Assembly (NCBI GenBank): GCA_034506175.1
Contig: JAPDQB010000022.1
Location: forward strand, 31,770 to 95,769
Reading direction: 5' to 3'
Length of the DNA stretch: 64,000 nucleotides
From: a candidate division KSB1 bacterium
GTDB lineage: Bacteria > Zhuqueibacterota > Zhuqueibacteria > Zhuqueibacterales > Zhuqueibacteraceae
Part shown: positions 10,082-17,593 of the stretch, piece by piece
Layout: every line of letters starts with the position of its first letter
Position numbering within the stretch: the stretch's first letter is position 1
Notes under the pieces: generated by a model
Told to the model about the DNA's origin: nothing
The model's database searches: none
Seen by the model: the letters and a program-made list of their open reading frames with translations, nothing else
Made by a program: the position numbers and the translations under genes

Positions 10082-10228
10082 TTACTCTGTTACAAGTGAT
10101 ATCTTTGCAAAAAAAGCAAAGACTTTTGGCTCACAGAATTGTAACTCTCACAGAAAAAAATCATTTCGGTGAGAGTTCCTTTTCTGTGAGCGAGTAAATC
10201 TTTTGGGTTGCGGCTTGTCCGCGTTGGG
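10082..10228 (+). repeat. 147-bp inverted repeat, left copy
   Basis: This is an almost perfect reverse complement of 12016-12162, with only about four differences by eye. It is itself rich in internal stems: TTTGC/GCAAA around an A-run, AACTCTCAC/GTGAGAGTT, CTCACAG/CTGTGAG, and TTACTC near one end pairing with GAGTAA. It therefore looks like a small palindromic element (MITE- or REP-like) with extra shared flank. It fills most of the 9834-10254 intergenic gap; the remainder shows nothing recognisable. Confidence 0.9.
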
Positions 10229-10254
10229 TTTTACAAACTGATTTGTAATTTTAG

Positions 10255-10896
10255 ATGATGCAAACCACCGGCACAAAAATCCCGCTCTTCGATCTGCCGC
10301 GATTGACCTACCGCCGCCGGTCGGAATTGGGGCTGATTTTTTCCCTGTCGCTGATGCTGCTGCTGTTTTTCTTTTTGCGCGATGTCCGCATGCCGGTAAC
10401 GGTGCGCGAGGCCGAGCCGATTATCCTGACCGTCGAGAATATCCCGCAAACGCGGCAGGCCGGGGCCCGGCGTCCGCCGCCGCCCAAGCCGGCGATTCCG
10501 ATACCCATCGACAGCGAGCTGATTCCTGAAGATGAAACCATCGAGCCGACAACCATCGATCTGCAATCGGTGGGCGCCGCGGCTTCGGCGGGCAATGCCG
10601 ACGCCCTCGGCGGCGGACAACTCATTCCGCCGCGACCGCTGGCGTTCGTCGTGCCGGAATATCCCGAAGAAGATCGCAAGAAAAATCTTCGTGGCGAGGT
10701 TAAAATCAGCCTGGAGATCGACGTCACCGGCAAGGTGGTGCAAGCGGTAGTGATTGAAAACACCACCGGCAGCCCGCGCTGCGCCCAAGCCGCCTTGCGC
10801 GCCGCCCTCGCCAGCCGCTTCACGCCCGCCCGCAACGCTCAAGGCCCGGTGCGCTTTTGGCTGATTCAACCATATACTTTTGATTTGAAGAATTAA
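10255..10896 (+). CDS. TonB family energy-transducing protein
   Basis: 213 residues with the classic TonB layout: a short cytoplasmic N-terminus, one membrane anchor (about 25-41), a Pro-rich stretch (RRPPPPKPAIPIPI, 72-85), a linker, and a C-terminal TonB domain (about 131-210) with PEYPEEDRKKNLRGEV, DVTGKV and a terminal PYTFDLKN. TonB proteins pass proton-motive force from ExbB/ExbD to outer-membrane transporters; no exbB or exbD is nearby. The family motif is intact. It lies alone with a GH5 gene between the two arms of a 147-bp inverted repeat, so it may serve uptake of sugars released by secreted glycosidases, which is an inference from context. Two ATGs (10255, 10258) are possible starts and neither has a strong ribosome binding site. 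Confidence 0.88.
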   Translation: MMQTTGTKIPLFDLPRLTYRRRSELGLIFSLSLMLLLFFFLRDVRMPVTVREAEPIILTVENIPQTRQAGARRPPPPKPAIPIPIDSELIPEDETIEPTTIDLQSVGAAASAGNADALGGGQLIPPRPLAFVVPEYPEEDRKKNLRGEVKISLEIDVTGKVVQAVVIENTTGSPRCAQAALRAALASRFTPARNAQGPVRFWLIQPYTFDLKN

Positions 10897-10940
10897 AAAT
10901 CAGTTTTTAATGATTGAATTCACCCCCATAAAGGTCAAAA

Positions 10941-11999
10941 ATGAACTTGTCGAAAACGCCCAGCAAGCGCATCGTGGCGTGGACTGCGCTTGTTCTGCTT
11001 GCAGCCGGCTGTTCCGAACAAGCGGTGTCGCCTGACGAGGGAACATCACCAACGGGTTTGGATCCCTTCGCGCAAAATGCAAAATTAGGGCGCGGCATGA
11101 ATTTGGGCAACGCGCTGGAAGCGCCGAATGAAGGTGAGTGGGGCGTAACTCTTCAAAGCAGGTATTTCGATCTGATCAAAAGCGCCGGGTTCAATTCCGT
11201 GCGGATTCCGATTCGTTGGTCGGCGCATGCGGCGGCGAGTGCGCCGTATGCCATCAGCAACAGCTTTTTACAACGCGTCGATTGGGCCGTCGATCAGGCG
11301 CTGTCGAGAAAACTGGCGGTGGTTATCAACATTCATCATTACGAAGAAATCATGACCAATCCGCCGGCGCAGCGGGCGAGATTTCTCGCGATCTGGCAGC
11401 AGCTTGCCAGTCATTATAAAAATTATTCCGGCGATCTTTTTTTTGAGCTGCTCAATGAGCCGAATGGCTCGTTGACGATCGAGCTGTGGAATCAATATTT
11501 GCAGGAGGCCATTGCCACGATCCGCCAAACCAATCCCGGCAGAATAATCATTGTGGGACCGGGATATTGGTATTATATTGGTTTGCTCAACACGCTCGCG
11601 CTTCCGGCAGGTGACCGGAATCTGATTGTGGCGTTTCATTATTACAACCCATTTCAATTCACCCATCAAGGCGCGGAATGGGTGGCCGGCAGCACTGCCT
11701 GGCTCGGCACGCGCTGGACCGGCACCGCTGCGGAGCGGCAGGCGATTCAACAAGAATTTGCAGCGGCGGCGCAATGGGGCGCGGCGAATCAGCGCCCTTT
11801 GAATTTGGGAGAATTTGGTGCGTACAGCAAAGCCGATATGACTTCACGCGCACTATGGACTGAAGCCGTCGCCCGCACTGCCGAGGCCCATGGCATAAGC
11901 TGGCATTACTGGGAGTTCATTGCCGGCTTCGGCGTTTATAATGGCACGGCGAATGATTGGAATTATTCGTTGCTCAATGCGCTGATGCCTAAAACGTAA
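10941..11999 (+). CDS. GH5 family cellulase-like lipoprotein
   Basis: 352 residues. A lipoprotein signal ends in LLAAGC, so Cys-24 should be lipidated and the enzyme anchored in the periplasm or outer membrane. The body is a GH5 TIM barrel: GMNLGNALEAP near residue 55, SVRIPIRW, NIHHYEE, the acid/base Glu-173 in LLNEPNG, AFHYYNPFQF, and the nucleophile Glu-291 in NLGEFGAYS, then WHYWEF. GH5 enzymes of this pattern are endo-beta-glucanases or related beta-mannan or xyloglucan hydrolases; which one cannot be told. The gene follows tonB by 44 bp in the same direction. Length and catalytic residues are complete. Confidence 0.92.
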   Translation: MNLSKTPSKRIVAWTALVLLAAGCSEQAVSPDEGTSPTGLDPFAQNAKLGRGMNLGNALEAPNEGEWGVTLQSRYFDLIKSAGFNSVRIPIRWSAHAAASAPYAISNSFLQRVDWAVDQALSRKLAVVINIHHYEEIMTNPPAQRARFLAIWQQLASHYKNYSGDLFFELLNEPNGSLTIELWNQYLQEAIATIRQTNPGRIIIVGPGYWYYIGLLNTLALPAGDRNLIVAFHYYNPFQFTHQGAEWVAGSTAWLGTRWTGTAAERQAIQQEFAAAAQWGAANQRPLNLGEFGAYSKADMTSRALWTEAVARTAEAHGISWHYWEFIAGFGVYNGTANDWNYSLLNALMPKT

Positions 12000-12015
12000 T
12001 TCGTAACACGTAATC

Positions 12016-12162
12016 CCCAACGCGGACAAGCCGCAACCAAAAAGATTTACTCGCTCACAGAAAAGGAACTCTCACCGAAATGATTTTTTTCTGTGAGAGT
12101 TACAATTCTGTGAACCAAAAGTCTTTGCTTTTTTTGCAAAGATATCACTTGTAACAGAGTAA
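12016..12162 (-). repeat. 147-bp inverted repeat, right copy
   Basis: Reverse-complement partner of 10082-10228. Together the arms enclose 10229-12015, which holds tonB and the GH5 gene. Just beyond the right arm, at 12214, a nucleotidyltransferase remnant stops abruptly, so insertion or recombination here may have removed the end of that gene. Confidence 0.9.
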
Positions 12163-12213
12163 ATCATGCGACAGTGCACTGGGGGGCGTCGGAAAACTTG
12201 CAGGCGGTGAGTT

Positions 12214-12438
12214 TCATATGAAAAGCCCATCCACTTTACGTCGAAGCATACGACTCGCTTCTTCGCCATCTTTAATGATAAAAAGATCGATGTCGCTATT
12301 GTTATGAAAATCCCGGCGAGCGCAAGAGCCATAAAGAATGATTTTTTCCGGTTGAATCTCGCGGACAATTTTCTCGACAATCTATTCGATCAATTCCGGC
12401 GTAGTTTTTTCCGTGCGCAACTTTTCGTCGATGATCAT
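12214..12438 (-). pseudogene. Broken MNT-type nucleotidyltransferase
   Basis: Reading from 12438 downwards gives MIIDEK, then an extra G shifts the frame, then LRTEKTTPELIE, an in-frame TAG near 12383, and IVEKIVREIQPEKIILYGSC followed by ARRDFHNNSDIDLFI. GSxAR...SDID is the minimal nucleotidyltransferase (MNT) motif of MNT/HEPN modules. The frame ends at 12214 after about 72 codons, whereas such proteins usually exceed 100. So it has a frameshift, a stop and a lost C-terminus. It is related to, but distinct from, the MNT protein at 60666-61295. Confidence 0.75.
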
Positions 12439-12464
12439 AACGAGCACTTCATGAGAATAATGCG

Positions 12465-12956
12465 TTAAAACTTTTCCCCGGGCCGCACAAAATCCCCGCT
12501 TTTCCCGCCGCTTTTTTTCACCACTCGAATATCGCCGATCACCATCATTTTGTCAACGGCTTTGCACATGTCGTAAAGCGTCAGGGCTGCGACGCTGACG
12601 GCGGTGAGCGCTTCCATTTCCACGCCGGTTTGGCCGTGGCAGCGCGCCGTGGCTTCAATTTCCAGGCTATTTTTTGCCGGCGTGATCTGCACGTCGACGA
12701 AATCGAGGCCGAGCGGATGGCAAAGCGGGATCAGCGCCGCCGTCTGTTTCGCGGCCATGATGCCGGCCAGTCGCGCGGCTTCGATGGCATTGCCCTTCGG
12801 CAGGGCGTTTTGTTGCAACAAGCGCAGCGTTTCTGCTTGCAGCTCGAGGCGGCCTCGCGCGACGGTCTCGCGTCGCGTCGCCGCTTTCTCGCCGACGTCC
12901 ACCATCGTGGCTTGGCCTTCGACGTTGAGATGGCTGAATTTTTGTTGAGATGGCAT
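12465..12956 (-). CDS. moaC: Cyclic pyranopterin monophosphate synthase MoaC
   Basis: 163 residues from the ATG at 12956. MoaC converts the 8-oxo-GTP-derived cyclic intermediate made by MoaA into cyclic pyranopterin monophosphate, the second step of molybdenum cofactor synthesis. Visible signatures are MVDVGEKAATRRE (19-31), LIPLCHPL (75-82), GVEMEALTAV (111-120) and DMCKAVDK (129-136), which holds the catalytic Lys. The open frame extends upstream to 13034, but that part translates a dispersed palindromic repeat (12977-13032), so the internal ATG is the real start. No other moa gene lies in the window. Confidence 0.95.
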   Translation of the reverse strand: MPSQQKFSHLNVEGQATMVDVGEKAATRRETVARGRLELQAETLRLLQQNALPKGNAIEAARLAGIMAAKQTAALIPLCHPLGLDFVDVQITPAKNSLEIEATARCHGQTGVEMEALTAVSVAALTLYDMCKAVDKMMVIGDIRVVKKSGGKSGDFVRPGEKF

Positions 12957-12976
12957 CGCAATAATCAAGCTGTATA

Positions 12977-13032
12977 TTACCACGAAAATGCCGTAGCGCA
13001 GGCTTCCAGCCTGCATCAGACAAGATGTCTGC
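12977..13032 (+). repeat. Dispersed palindromic repeat (copy 1)
   Basis: It contains GTAGCGCAGGCTTCCAGCC, then TGC, then CAGACAAGATGTCTGC. The reverse complement recurs at 58510-58571, including flanking TACCACGAAAATGCC. It has small internal hairpins (GCAGGCT/AGCCTGC type and GCAGACA/TGTCTGC type). It sits between moaC and mazG. Confidence 0.8.
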
Positions 13033-13105
13033 ATTACGAATCATATCCCAAATTCACAACTATAAAAATGTAAAGAACTCGGGAGGGATTTTCAATGTAT
13101 TTTTA

Positions 13106-13879
13106 TCAGGTCGTTGCTTGCTTGGCTTCATCCCAAAGCACTTCCCATTTTTCCATCGGCATGTTATTCAAATCTTCTCCGGTGGTTTGCAGGCGTTCTT
13201 CAAGGTATCGAAACCGCCGGCTGAATTTTTCGCAGGCGCGGCGGAGGGCGTCTTCAGCGTTGAGATCAAGCCAACGGCCAACGTTCACCAGCGCGAAGAG
13301 AAGATCGCCAAATTCGTCCTCAATTTGATTGCCATCGCCGGATCGGCGGGCGTCTTCCAGTTCAGCTAATTCCGAGTGAAATTTTTGGATGACTTGCTCG
13401 ATGTTCTCCCATTCGAATCCGATGGTGCCGGCCTTTTGCTGCAAGCGCTGCGCGCGCTGCAAAGCCGGTAGCGACACCGGAATACCGTCAATCACGGAAT
13501 TTTTGCCTTCTGCCTTCTTCAGGTGTTCCCACAAAATCTTTTGTTCGGCGGCAGAATTGACCTTGCGATCGCCGAAGACGTGCGGATGACGGCGGATCAA
13601 TTTGCCGCTGATTTCCGCAATAACGTCGCCGATCGTAAAACGCCCGTCTTCACCGGCAATCTGAGCGTGAAAAATCACTTGCAGCAGCAAATCGCCCAGC
13701 TCTTTTTGCAGCTCGCCATATTTCTCCTGGTCGATGGTTTCGAGCACTTCGTAGGTTTCTTCCAAAAGATAAGGCCGCAGCGATTGATGCGTTTGCTCGC
13801 GATCCCACGGACAGCCCTCCGGAGAGCGGAGCTTGGCCATAATTTCCACCAACTGCAAAAACTGTTGTGCGAGGGGCAT
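13106..13879 (-). CDS. mazG: Nucleoside triphosphate pyrophosphohydrolase MazG
   Basis: 257 residues, full length for the two-domain MazG. MazG hydrolyses (d)NTPs to the monophosphate and pyrophosphate, helping to remove abnormal nucleotides. The N-terminal domain shows CPWDREQTHQSLRPYLLEE (23-41), the metal-binding EExxE (Glu-40/41/44) and ELGDLLLQV (ExxD, 60-63), then FTIGDV and RRHPHVFGD; the second domain has FGDLLFALVNVGRWL. The start at 13879 is the first ATG; ribosome binding is weak. It ends about 150 bp from moaC on the same strand, with a repeat in between. Confidence 0.94.
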   Translation of the reverse strand: MPLAQQFLQLVEIMAKLRSPEGCPWDREQTHQSLRPYLLEETYEVLETIDQEKYGELQKELGDLLLQVIFHAQIAGEDGRFTIGDVIAEISGKLIRRHPHVFGDRKVNSAAEQKILWEHLKKAEGKNSVIDGIPVSLPALQRAQRLQQKAGTIGFEWENIEQVIQKFHSELAELEDARRSGDGNQIEDEFGDLLFALVNVGRWLDLNAEDALRRACEKFSRRFRYLEERLQTTGEDLNNMPMEKWEVLWDEAKQATT

Positions 13880-14009
13880 GGGTAATGGAGTTGGACATTA
13901 TAGAGATCAATTCAAGACTTTTGTTTAAGATAAGCATGCCTCAATCGGGAAACAAGAATTTTTCCGTTACATGCTGCCGGCAAATAAAATCCATCGCCAT
14001 AAGATGGCA

Positions 14010-14038
14010 TTGACAATCAAGGAAAGATTTCGTATTGT
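14010..14038 (+). promoter_or_regulatory. Sigma70-type promoter for the DUF3467 gene
   Basis: TTGACA at 14010-14015, a 17-bp spacer, and TATTGT at 14033-14038. It faces the DUF3467 gene, whose ATG lies about 110 bp downstream, giving a leader of roughly 100 nt. Confidence 0.6.
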
Positions 14039-14150
14039 TATTTATCCCATTCGGACGCCAAAAAGTTTCCTCTGCAAATCGGCGCAATGTGTTTATGAAG
14101 CTACCATGCGGAAGAAGGCAATCTAGCGGCCAAACGCCAAGGAGCAGCAC

Positions 14151-14480
14151 ATGAGTAACAATATGATTCAGCAGCAAATCAACATCGAGCTCGGCGAAAA
14201 AGAGGCTGAGGGCATTTATTCTAATTTGGCCATCATCAATCACACGCCGTCGGAATTCGTGATCGATTTCGTGCGTTTCTTTCCGGGCGTGCCGAAAGCG
14301 CGCGTGCATGCCCGCATCGTCATGACGCCGCAACATGCGAAATCATTGGTGCGTGCTTTATCCGAGAATATCGAACGCTATGAAAAAACGTTCGGCGAAA
14401 TCAAGATTCTCGGCGATGACAAGCCGAAGGAGTTCGGTTTTAAACCGGCAGTTGAGAGTAATGTTGCAAGTCGTGAGTAG
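14151..14480 (+). CDS. DUF3467 domain-containing protein
   Basis: 109 residues. The pattern IYSNLAIINHTPSEFVIDF, VRFFPG and ARIVMTPQHAKSLVRAL is that of DUF3467, a small beta-rich family found in many bacteria without a fixed function. The start follows AAGGAGCAGCAC with good spacing. A promoter-like TTGACA-N17-TATTGT lies upstream, and the gene stands alone between mazG (opposite strand) and a region of gene debris. No signal peptide or membrane span is seen, so it is presumably cytoplasmic. Confidence 0.9.
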   Translation: MSNNMIQQQINIELGEKEAEGIYSNLAIINHTPSEFVIDFVRFFPGVPKARVHARIVMTPQHAKSLVRALSENIERYEKTFGEIKILGDDKPKEFGFKPAVESNVASRE

Positions 14481-14507
14481 AATTTGACGTTTATAAAAAA
14501 GCCCATG

Positions 14508-14660
14508 TCAAGAAGTGTGTTGGCACGCACTTTGTGTTGAAAACTCCGGGATTGGATGCGATCTCACAACAATTACTTTGTTGAAACGAACATTGTTTCC
14601 CGCCTCCAAGCGAATAAAATAAACACCACTGGCCTCTGCTTTACCATGTGAACTGGTTTT
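14508..14660 (-). pseudogene. Orphan C-terminus of a T9SS cargo protein
   Basis: On the minus strand, from 14660 to 14508, one frame reads KTSSHGKAEASGVYFIRLEA, then GNNVRFNKVIVVRS and a short tail before TGA. GVYFIRLEAGN...FNKVIVVR is the last beta-strand region of T9SS type A sorting domains, as in the two complete cargo proteins of this window. A stop codon precedes it and no signal peptide or body is present, so it is a leftover of a deleted gene. Confidence 0.7.
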
Positions 14661-14773
14661 TCATCAAAAATCCTTTTCAGCGCTTGGTAAAAACCAAATG
14701 TCTTTCTGCCATACATCTTGCCGTAATGACTTTCTCGCAAAAGTTAGTGCCATTGGGCTTGCTGCCGGTGCTT

Positions 14774-14869
14774 TTAGCTCGGGCAGGCAGGGCCGTAAAG
14801 AATGTCCGGCTGCCCGATCTGATGTGGATATTCGGCTTGAAAGGCGCGACGGGTTTTGTCGAAATCCTG
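14774..14869 (-). pseudogene. Fragment of a DDE (rve-type) transposase
   Basis: The minus-strand frame from 14869 to the TAA at 14774-14776 reads QDFDKTRRAFQAEYPHQIGQ, then PDILYGPACPS. It aligns with HKIHRAFEAPHPNQIWQSDI, then LYSPYLPD, of the broken transposase at 63510-63888. Only about 30 codons survive. It lies just upstream of the T9SS remnant, so an insertion element may have helped destroy that gene. The rest of 14481-15017 shows nothing else coding. Confidence 0.65.
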
Positions 14870-15017
14870 CAAATTCCCTTGCACTTATTTATCTAAAAAT
14901 CTATATTACCAGTACTTCATCAAGCTGGAGAAATTTACCACTTAAAACGGCAGTGTCGAGTTTTGCCGTGCTGCCTTAAATATAGTTCATGAATACTCAC
15001 ATAGGAAGGACGGAGAG

Positions 15018-16403
15018 ATGCCCATGAACGAACCAGCGATTCAATATTACCACGAGTTGGTGTCGAAGATGGACACCGCGGCTTTGGCGGAAATCAGCGC
15101 GCGCTTCATAGACGATCTGCGCGAGCACAAAGCCTGTTATGGTGAACGCCCTCTCTCCACCTTCCTGCGTCCGAAATTCGTCTCTCCCGAGCAGTTTAAT
15201 CTGATCAAAGAGGTTTGCCGTGTTTTGCGCGAAGCGGTCGTCAAAGTCAAAGAAGCCATTTTTGCACAGCCGGATTTTTTTGCGCAAGTGGGTCTGAGCG
15301 AAGGCGAGCGCCTGCTCTGTGAAATTGATCCCGGCTTCTCGCGCTTGTCGATCACCTCGCGCTGGGATTCGTTTATGACGGAATCTCGGGAGGGGATTGT
15401 GCTGAAATTTGTCGAGCTAAACGCCGACACGCCGGCCGGCATCGCGTACAACGACGTGATGTCAGACATTTATTTGCGCCTGCCGTTCATGATGGAATTT
15501 CGCCGGCGCTATAGCGTTCAACCGTTTGCCGTGCGCGCGATTTTGCTCCGCGAGTTGCTTGCTACCTACAAGGAATGGCAGGGCAACAAAAGCGGCCGCA
15601 AAATGCCGCAAATCGGCATCATCGACTGGCGCGGCGTTTCAACCTGGCCGGAGTTCGAGTTGCTGCAGGAATATTTTGTGAGCCAGGGCATCAAAACCGT
15701 GCTGGCCGATCCGCGCGAGTTGGAGTATTCTCACGACAAAAGCGGGCGCGGCATTTTGCGCGCCGGCGATTTTGAGATCGATCTCATTTACAAGCGCGTC
15801 GTCACCAGCGAATTCATCGAGAAGCTCGACGAAGTGCAGGCGATGTACAACGCGATTAAACATCGCGATGTGTGCCTAATCAACCCCTTCCGCGCCAAGC
15901 TCGTGCACAAAAAATCCCTTTTTGCCCTGCTCACGCACGAGTGCAATCAGCATTTGTTCAATGCCGAAGAACAGGAGGTGATTCGCCGGCACATTCCGTG
16001 GACGAGGCGTCTCGAGCAAACCAAAACGGTTTATCAGGGACAGGCCATCGATCTTTGCGAATACGTTAGCCGGCATAAAGACGATTTTGTGATCAAGCAC
16101 AATGATGAATATGGCGGCCGCGGCGTCCATCTCGGTTGGGAAACGCCGACAGATGAGTGGGAAAAAATCATGCAACAGGCGCTGGCTGATTTTTACGTCG
16201 TGCAGGAAAAAGTTCTCATCGCGCGCGAAAGCTTTCCGTATTTTGACAAGGGCTTGCGCTTCGCGGATTTGATTGTGGATTTTGATCCGTACGTTTTCGG
16301 CCCGGTCGTCGGCGGGGTGTTGACGCGGCTATCGGCCTCATCGCTGGCGAACGTGACGGCAGGAGGAGGTTCGACGTCGACGTTTTTGATTGAACGCAAG
16401 TAA
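15018..16403 (+). CDS. Circularly permuted ATP-grasp protein
   Basis: 461 residues. The middle and C-terminal parts match the circularly permuted ATP-grasp fold: KLVHKKSLFALLTHE (about 297-311), then DFVIKHNDEYGGRGVHLG (about 356-373, nucleotide-binding loop) and VVQEKV, with acidic metal-ligand positions in LIVDFDPYVF. Such enzymes join a carboxylate to an amine through an acyl-phosphate. The next gene is a GCS2-type carboxylate-amine ligase, and these two families are known partners in predicted peptide or amide synthesis; here the substrate is unknown. Two ATGs (15018, 15024) are possible, and 15024 has the better distance from GGAG. Cytoplasmic, no signal peptide. Confidence 0.85.
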   Translation: MPMNEPAIQYYHELVSKMDTAALAEISARFIDDLREHKACYGERPLSTFLRPKFVSPEQFNLIKEVCRVLREAVVKVKEAIFAQPDFFAQVGLSEGERLLCEIDPGFSRLSITSRWDSFMTESREGIVLKFVELNADTPAGIAYNDVMSDIYLRLPFMMEFRRRYSVQPFAVRAILLRELLATYKEWQGNKSGRKMPQIGIIDWRGVSTWPEFELLQEYFVSQGIKTVLADPRELEYSHDKSGRGILRAGDFEIDLIYKRVVTSEFIEKLDEVQAMYNAIKHRDVCLINPFRAKLVHKKSLFALLTHECNQHLFNAEEQEVIRRHIPWTRRLEQTKTVYQGQAIDLCEYVSRHKDDFVIKHNDEYGGRGVHLGWETPTDEWEKIMQQALADFYVVQEKVLIARESFPYFDKGLRFADLIVDFDPYVFGPVVGGVLTRLSASSLANVTAGGGSTSTFLIERK

Positions 16404-16467
16404 AAAAGTTATTGGTTATAGCGCCGCCGTTTTTGACCGATTTCGGCCAGGAGGAAATTACCCCATC

Positions 16468-17574
16468 ATGAAAGAAAAATTCACCATCGGCATCGAGGAA
16501 GAATTTCAGATCGTCGACCCAGTCACGCGCGAGTTGCGCTCGCATGTGTCTCAAATGCTCGCTGAAGGCAAGATGATTTTGCAGGAACACATCAAGCCGG
16601 AGATGCACAAGTCCGTCGTCGAGGTCGGCACCGGCATTTGCGCCAACATCAAAGAAGCCCGACAGAGCGTGTGGGAATTGCGGCGGGGAATTTGTCAGCT
16701 TGCCGAGAAAAGCGGTCTGCGCATCGTCGGCGCCGGCACGCATCCATTTTCCGACTGGCGCGTGCAGGAGATCGTGGAGCACGAGCGTTACAAAATGATC
16801 ATCGATGAGATGGGCGATATCGCCCGCGCCAATTTGATCTTCGGCCTGCACGTTCACATTGGCATCGATGACCGAGAAACCGCGATTGCACTGATGAATC
16901 AGATGCGTTATTTCCTGCCGCATATTTTGGCGCTTTCCACCAGCTCGCCTTTTTGGCTGGGCCGCAACACCGGCCTGAAATCCGTCCGCGCCTCGATTTT
17001 CAAACGCTTCCCGCGCACCGGCATTCCGGATTATTTCACTTCCTGGGCCGATTTTGAAAACTTTGTCAACACGTTGATTAAAACCGGCTGCATCGACAAC
17101 GGCAAAAAAATCTGGTGGGACATTCGCCCCCATGCTTTTTTCAACACGCTGGAAGTGCGCATTTGCGATCTGCCGACGCGGATTGACGAAACCATTGCGA
17201 TTGCCGCGCTGATTCAAGCGACGGTGGTGACGCTTTACAATTTGCGCAAGCGCAATTTGAGTTTCAATATTTACCGTCCCACCTTGATTGAAGAAAACAA
17301 GTGGCGCGCGGCGCGTTATGGCATTCGCGGCAAGCTCATTGATTTCGGAAAGCAGGAAGAAGTTGATTACCGCAATTTGATGTACGAATATATTCGCTTC
17401 ATCGACGAGGCAGTCGATCAACTCGACAGCCGCCACGAGATCAACTACATTCATCAAATTCTCGAGCACGGCACCAGCGCCGACCGCCAGCTCGAGGTTT
17501 ACGAAAAAAGCGGCCGCGATCTGAAAGCCGTCGTCGATTATTTGATTCAGGACACAATGGAAAATTGCCACTAA
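16468..17574 (+). CDS. YbdK-type carboxylate-amine ligase (GCS2 family)
   Basis: 368 residues from the ATG at 16468, which follows AGGAGG. It begins FTIGIEEEFQIVDP, the hallmark of the GCS2/YbdK family, and has AGTHPFSDWR, NLIFGLHVHIGIDD, WDIRPHAFFNTLEVRICDLP and a C-terminal helix-rich region. Family members ligate glutamate-like carboxylates to amines with ATP; E. coli YbdK has weak glutamate-cysteine ligase activity. The frame is open from 16390, overlapping the ATP-grasp gene, but the internal start gives the usual length and N-terminus. Together the two genes probably act on one pathway. Confidence in the family is high, in the substrate nil. Confidence 0.92.
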   Translation: MKEKFTIGIEEEFQIVDPVTRELRSHVSQMLAEGKMILQEHIKPEMHKSVVEVGTGICANIKEARQSVWELRRGICQLAEKSGLRIVGAGTHPFSDWRVQEIVEHERYKMIIDEMGDIARANLIFGLHVHIGIDDRETAIALMNQMRYFLPHILALSTSSPFWLGRNTGLKSVRASIFKRFPRTGIPDYFTSWADFENFVNTLIKTGCIDNGKKIWWDIRPHAFFNTLEVRICDLPTRIDETIAIAALIQATVVTLYNLRKRNLSFNIYRPTLIEENKWRAARYGIRGKLIDFGKQEEVDYRNLMYEYIRFIDEAVDQLDSRHEINYIHQILEHGTSADRQLEVYEKSGRDLKAVVDYLIQDTMENCH

Positions 17575-17593
17575 TTAACAAAGGGACAATACA

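Noticed and set aside
12072..12380. 102-residue minus-strand frame
   Set aside because: Out-of-frame reading through the repeat arm and the MNT remnant; the MNT motif is in another frame.
16216..17571. 451-residue minus-strand frame
   Set aside because: Antisense to the ATP-grasp/YbdK genes, no recognisable domain.
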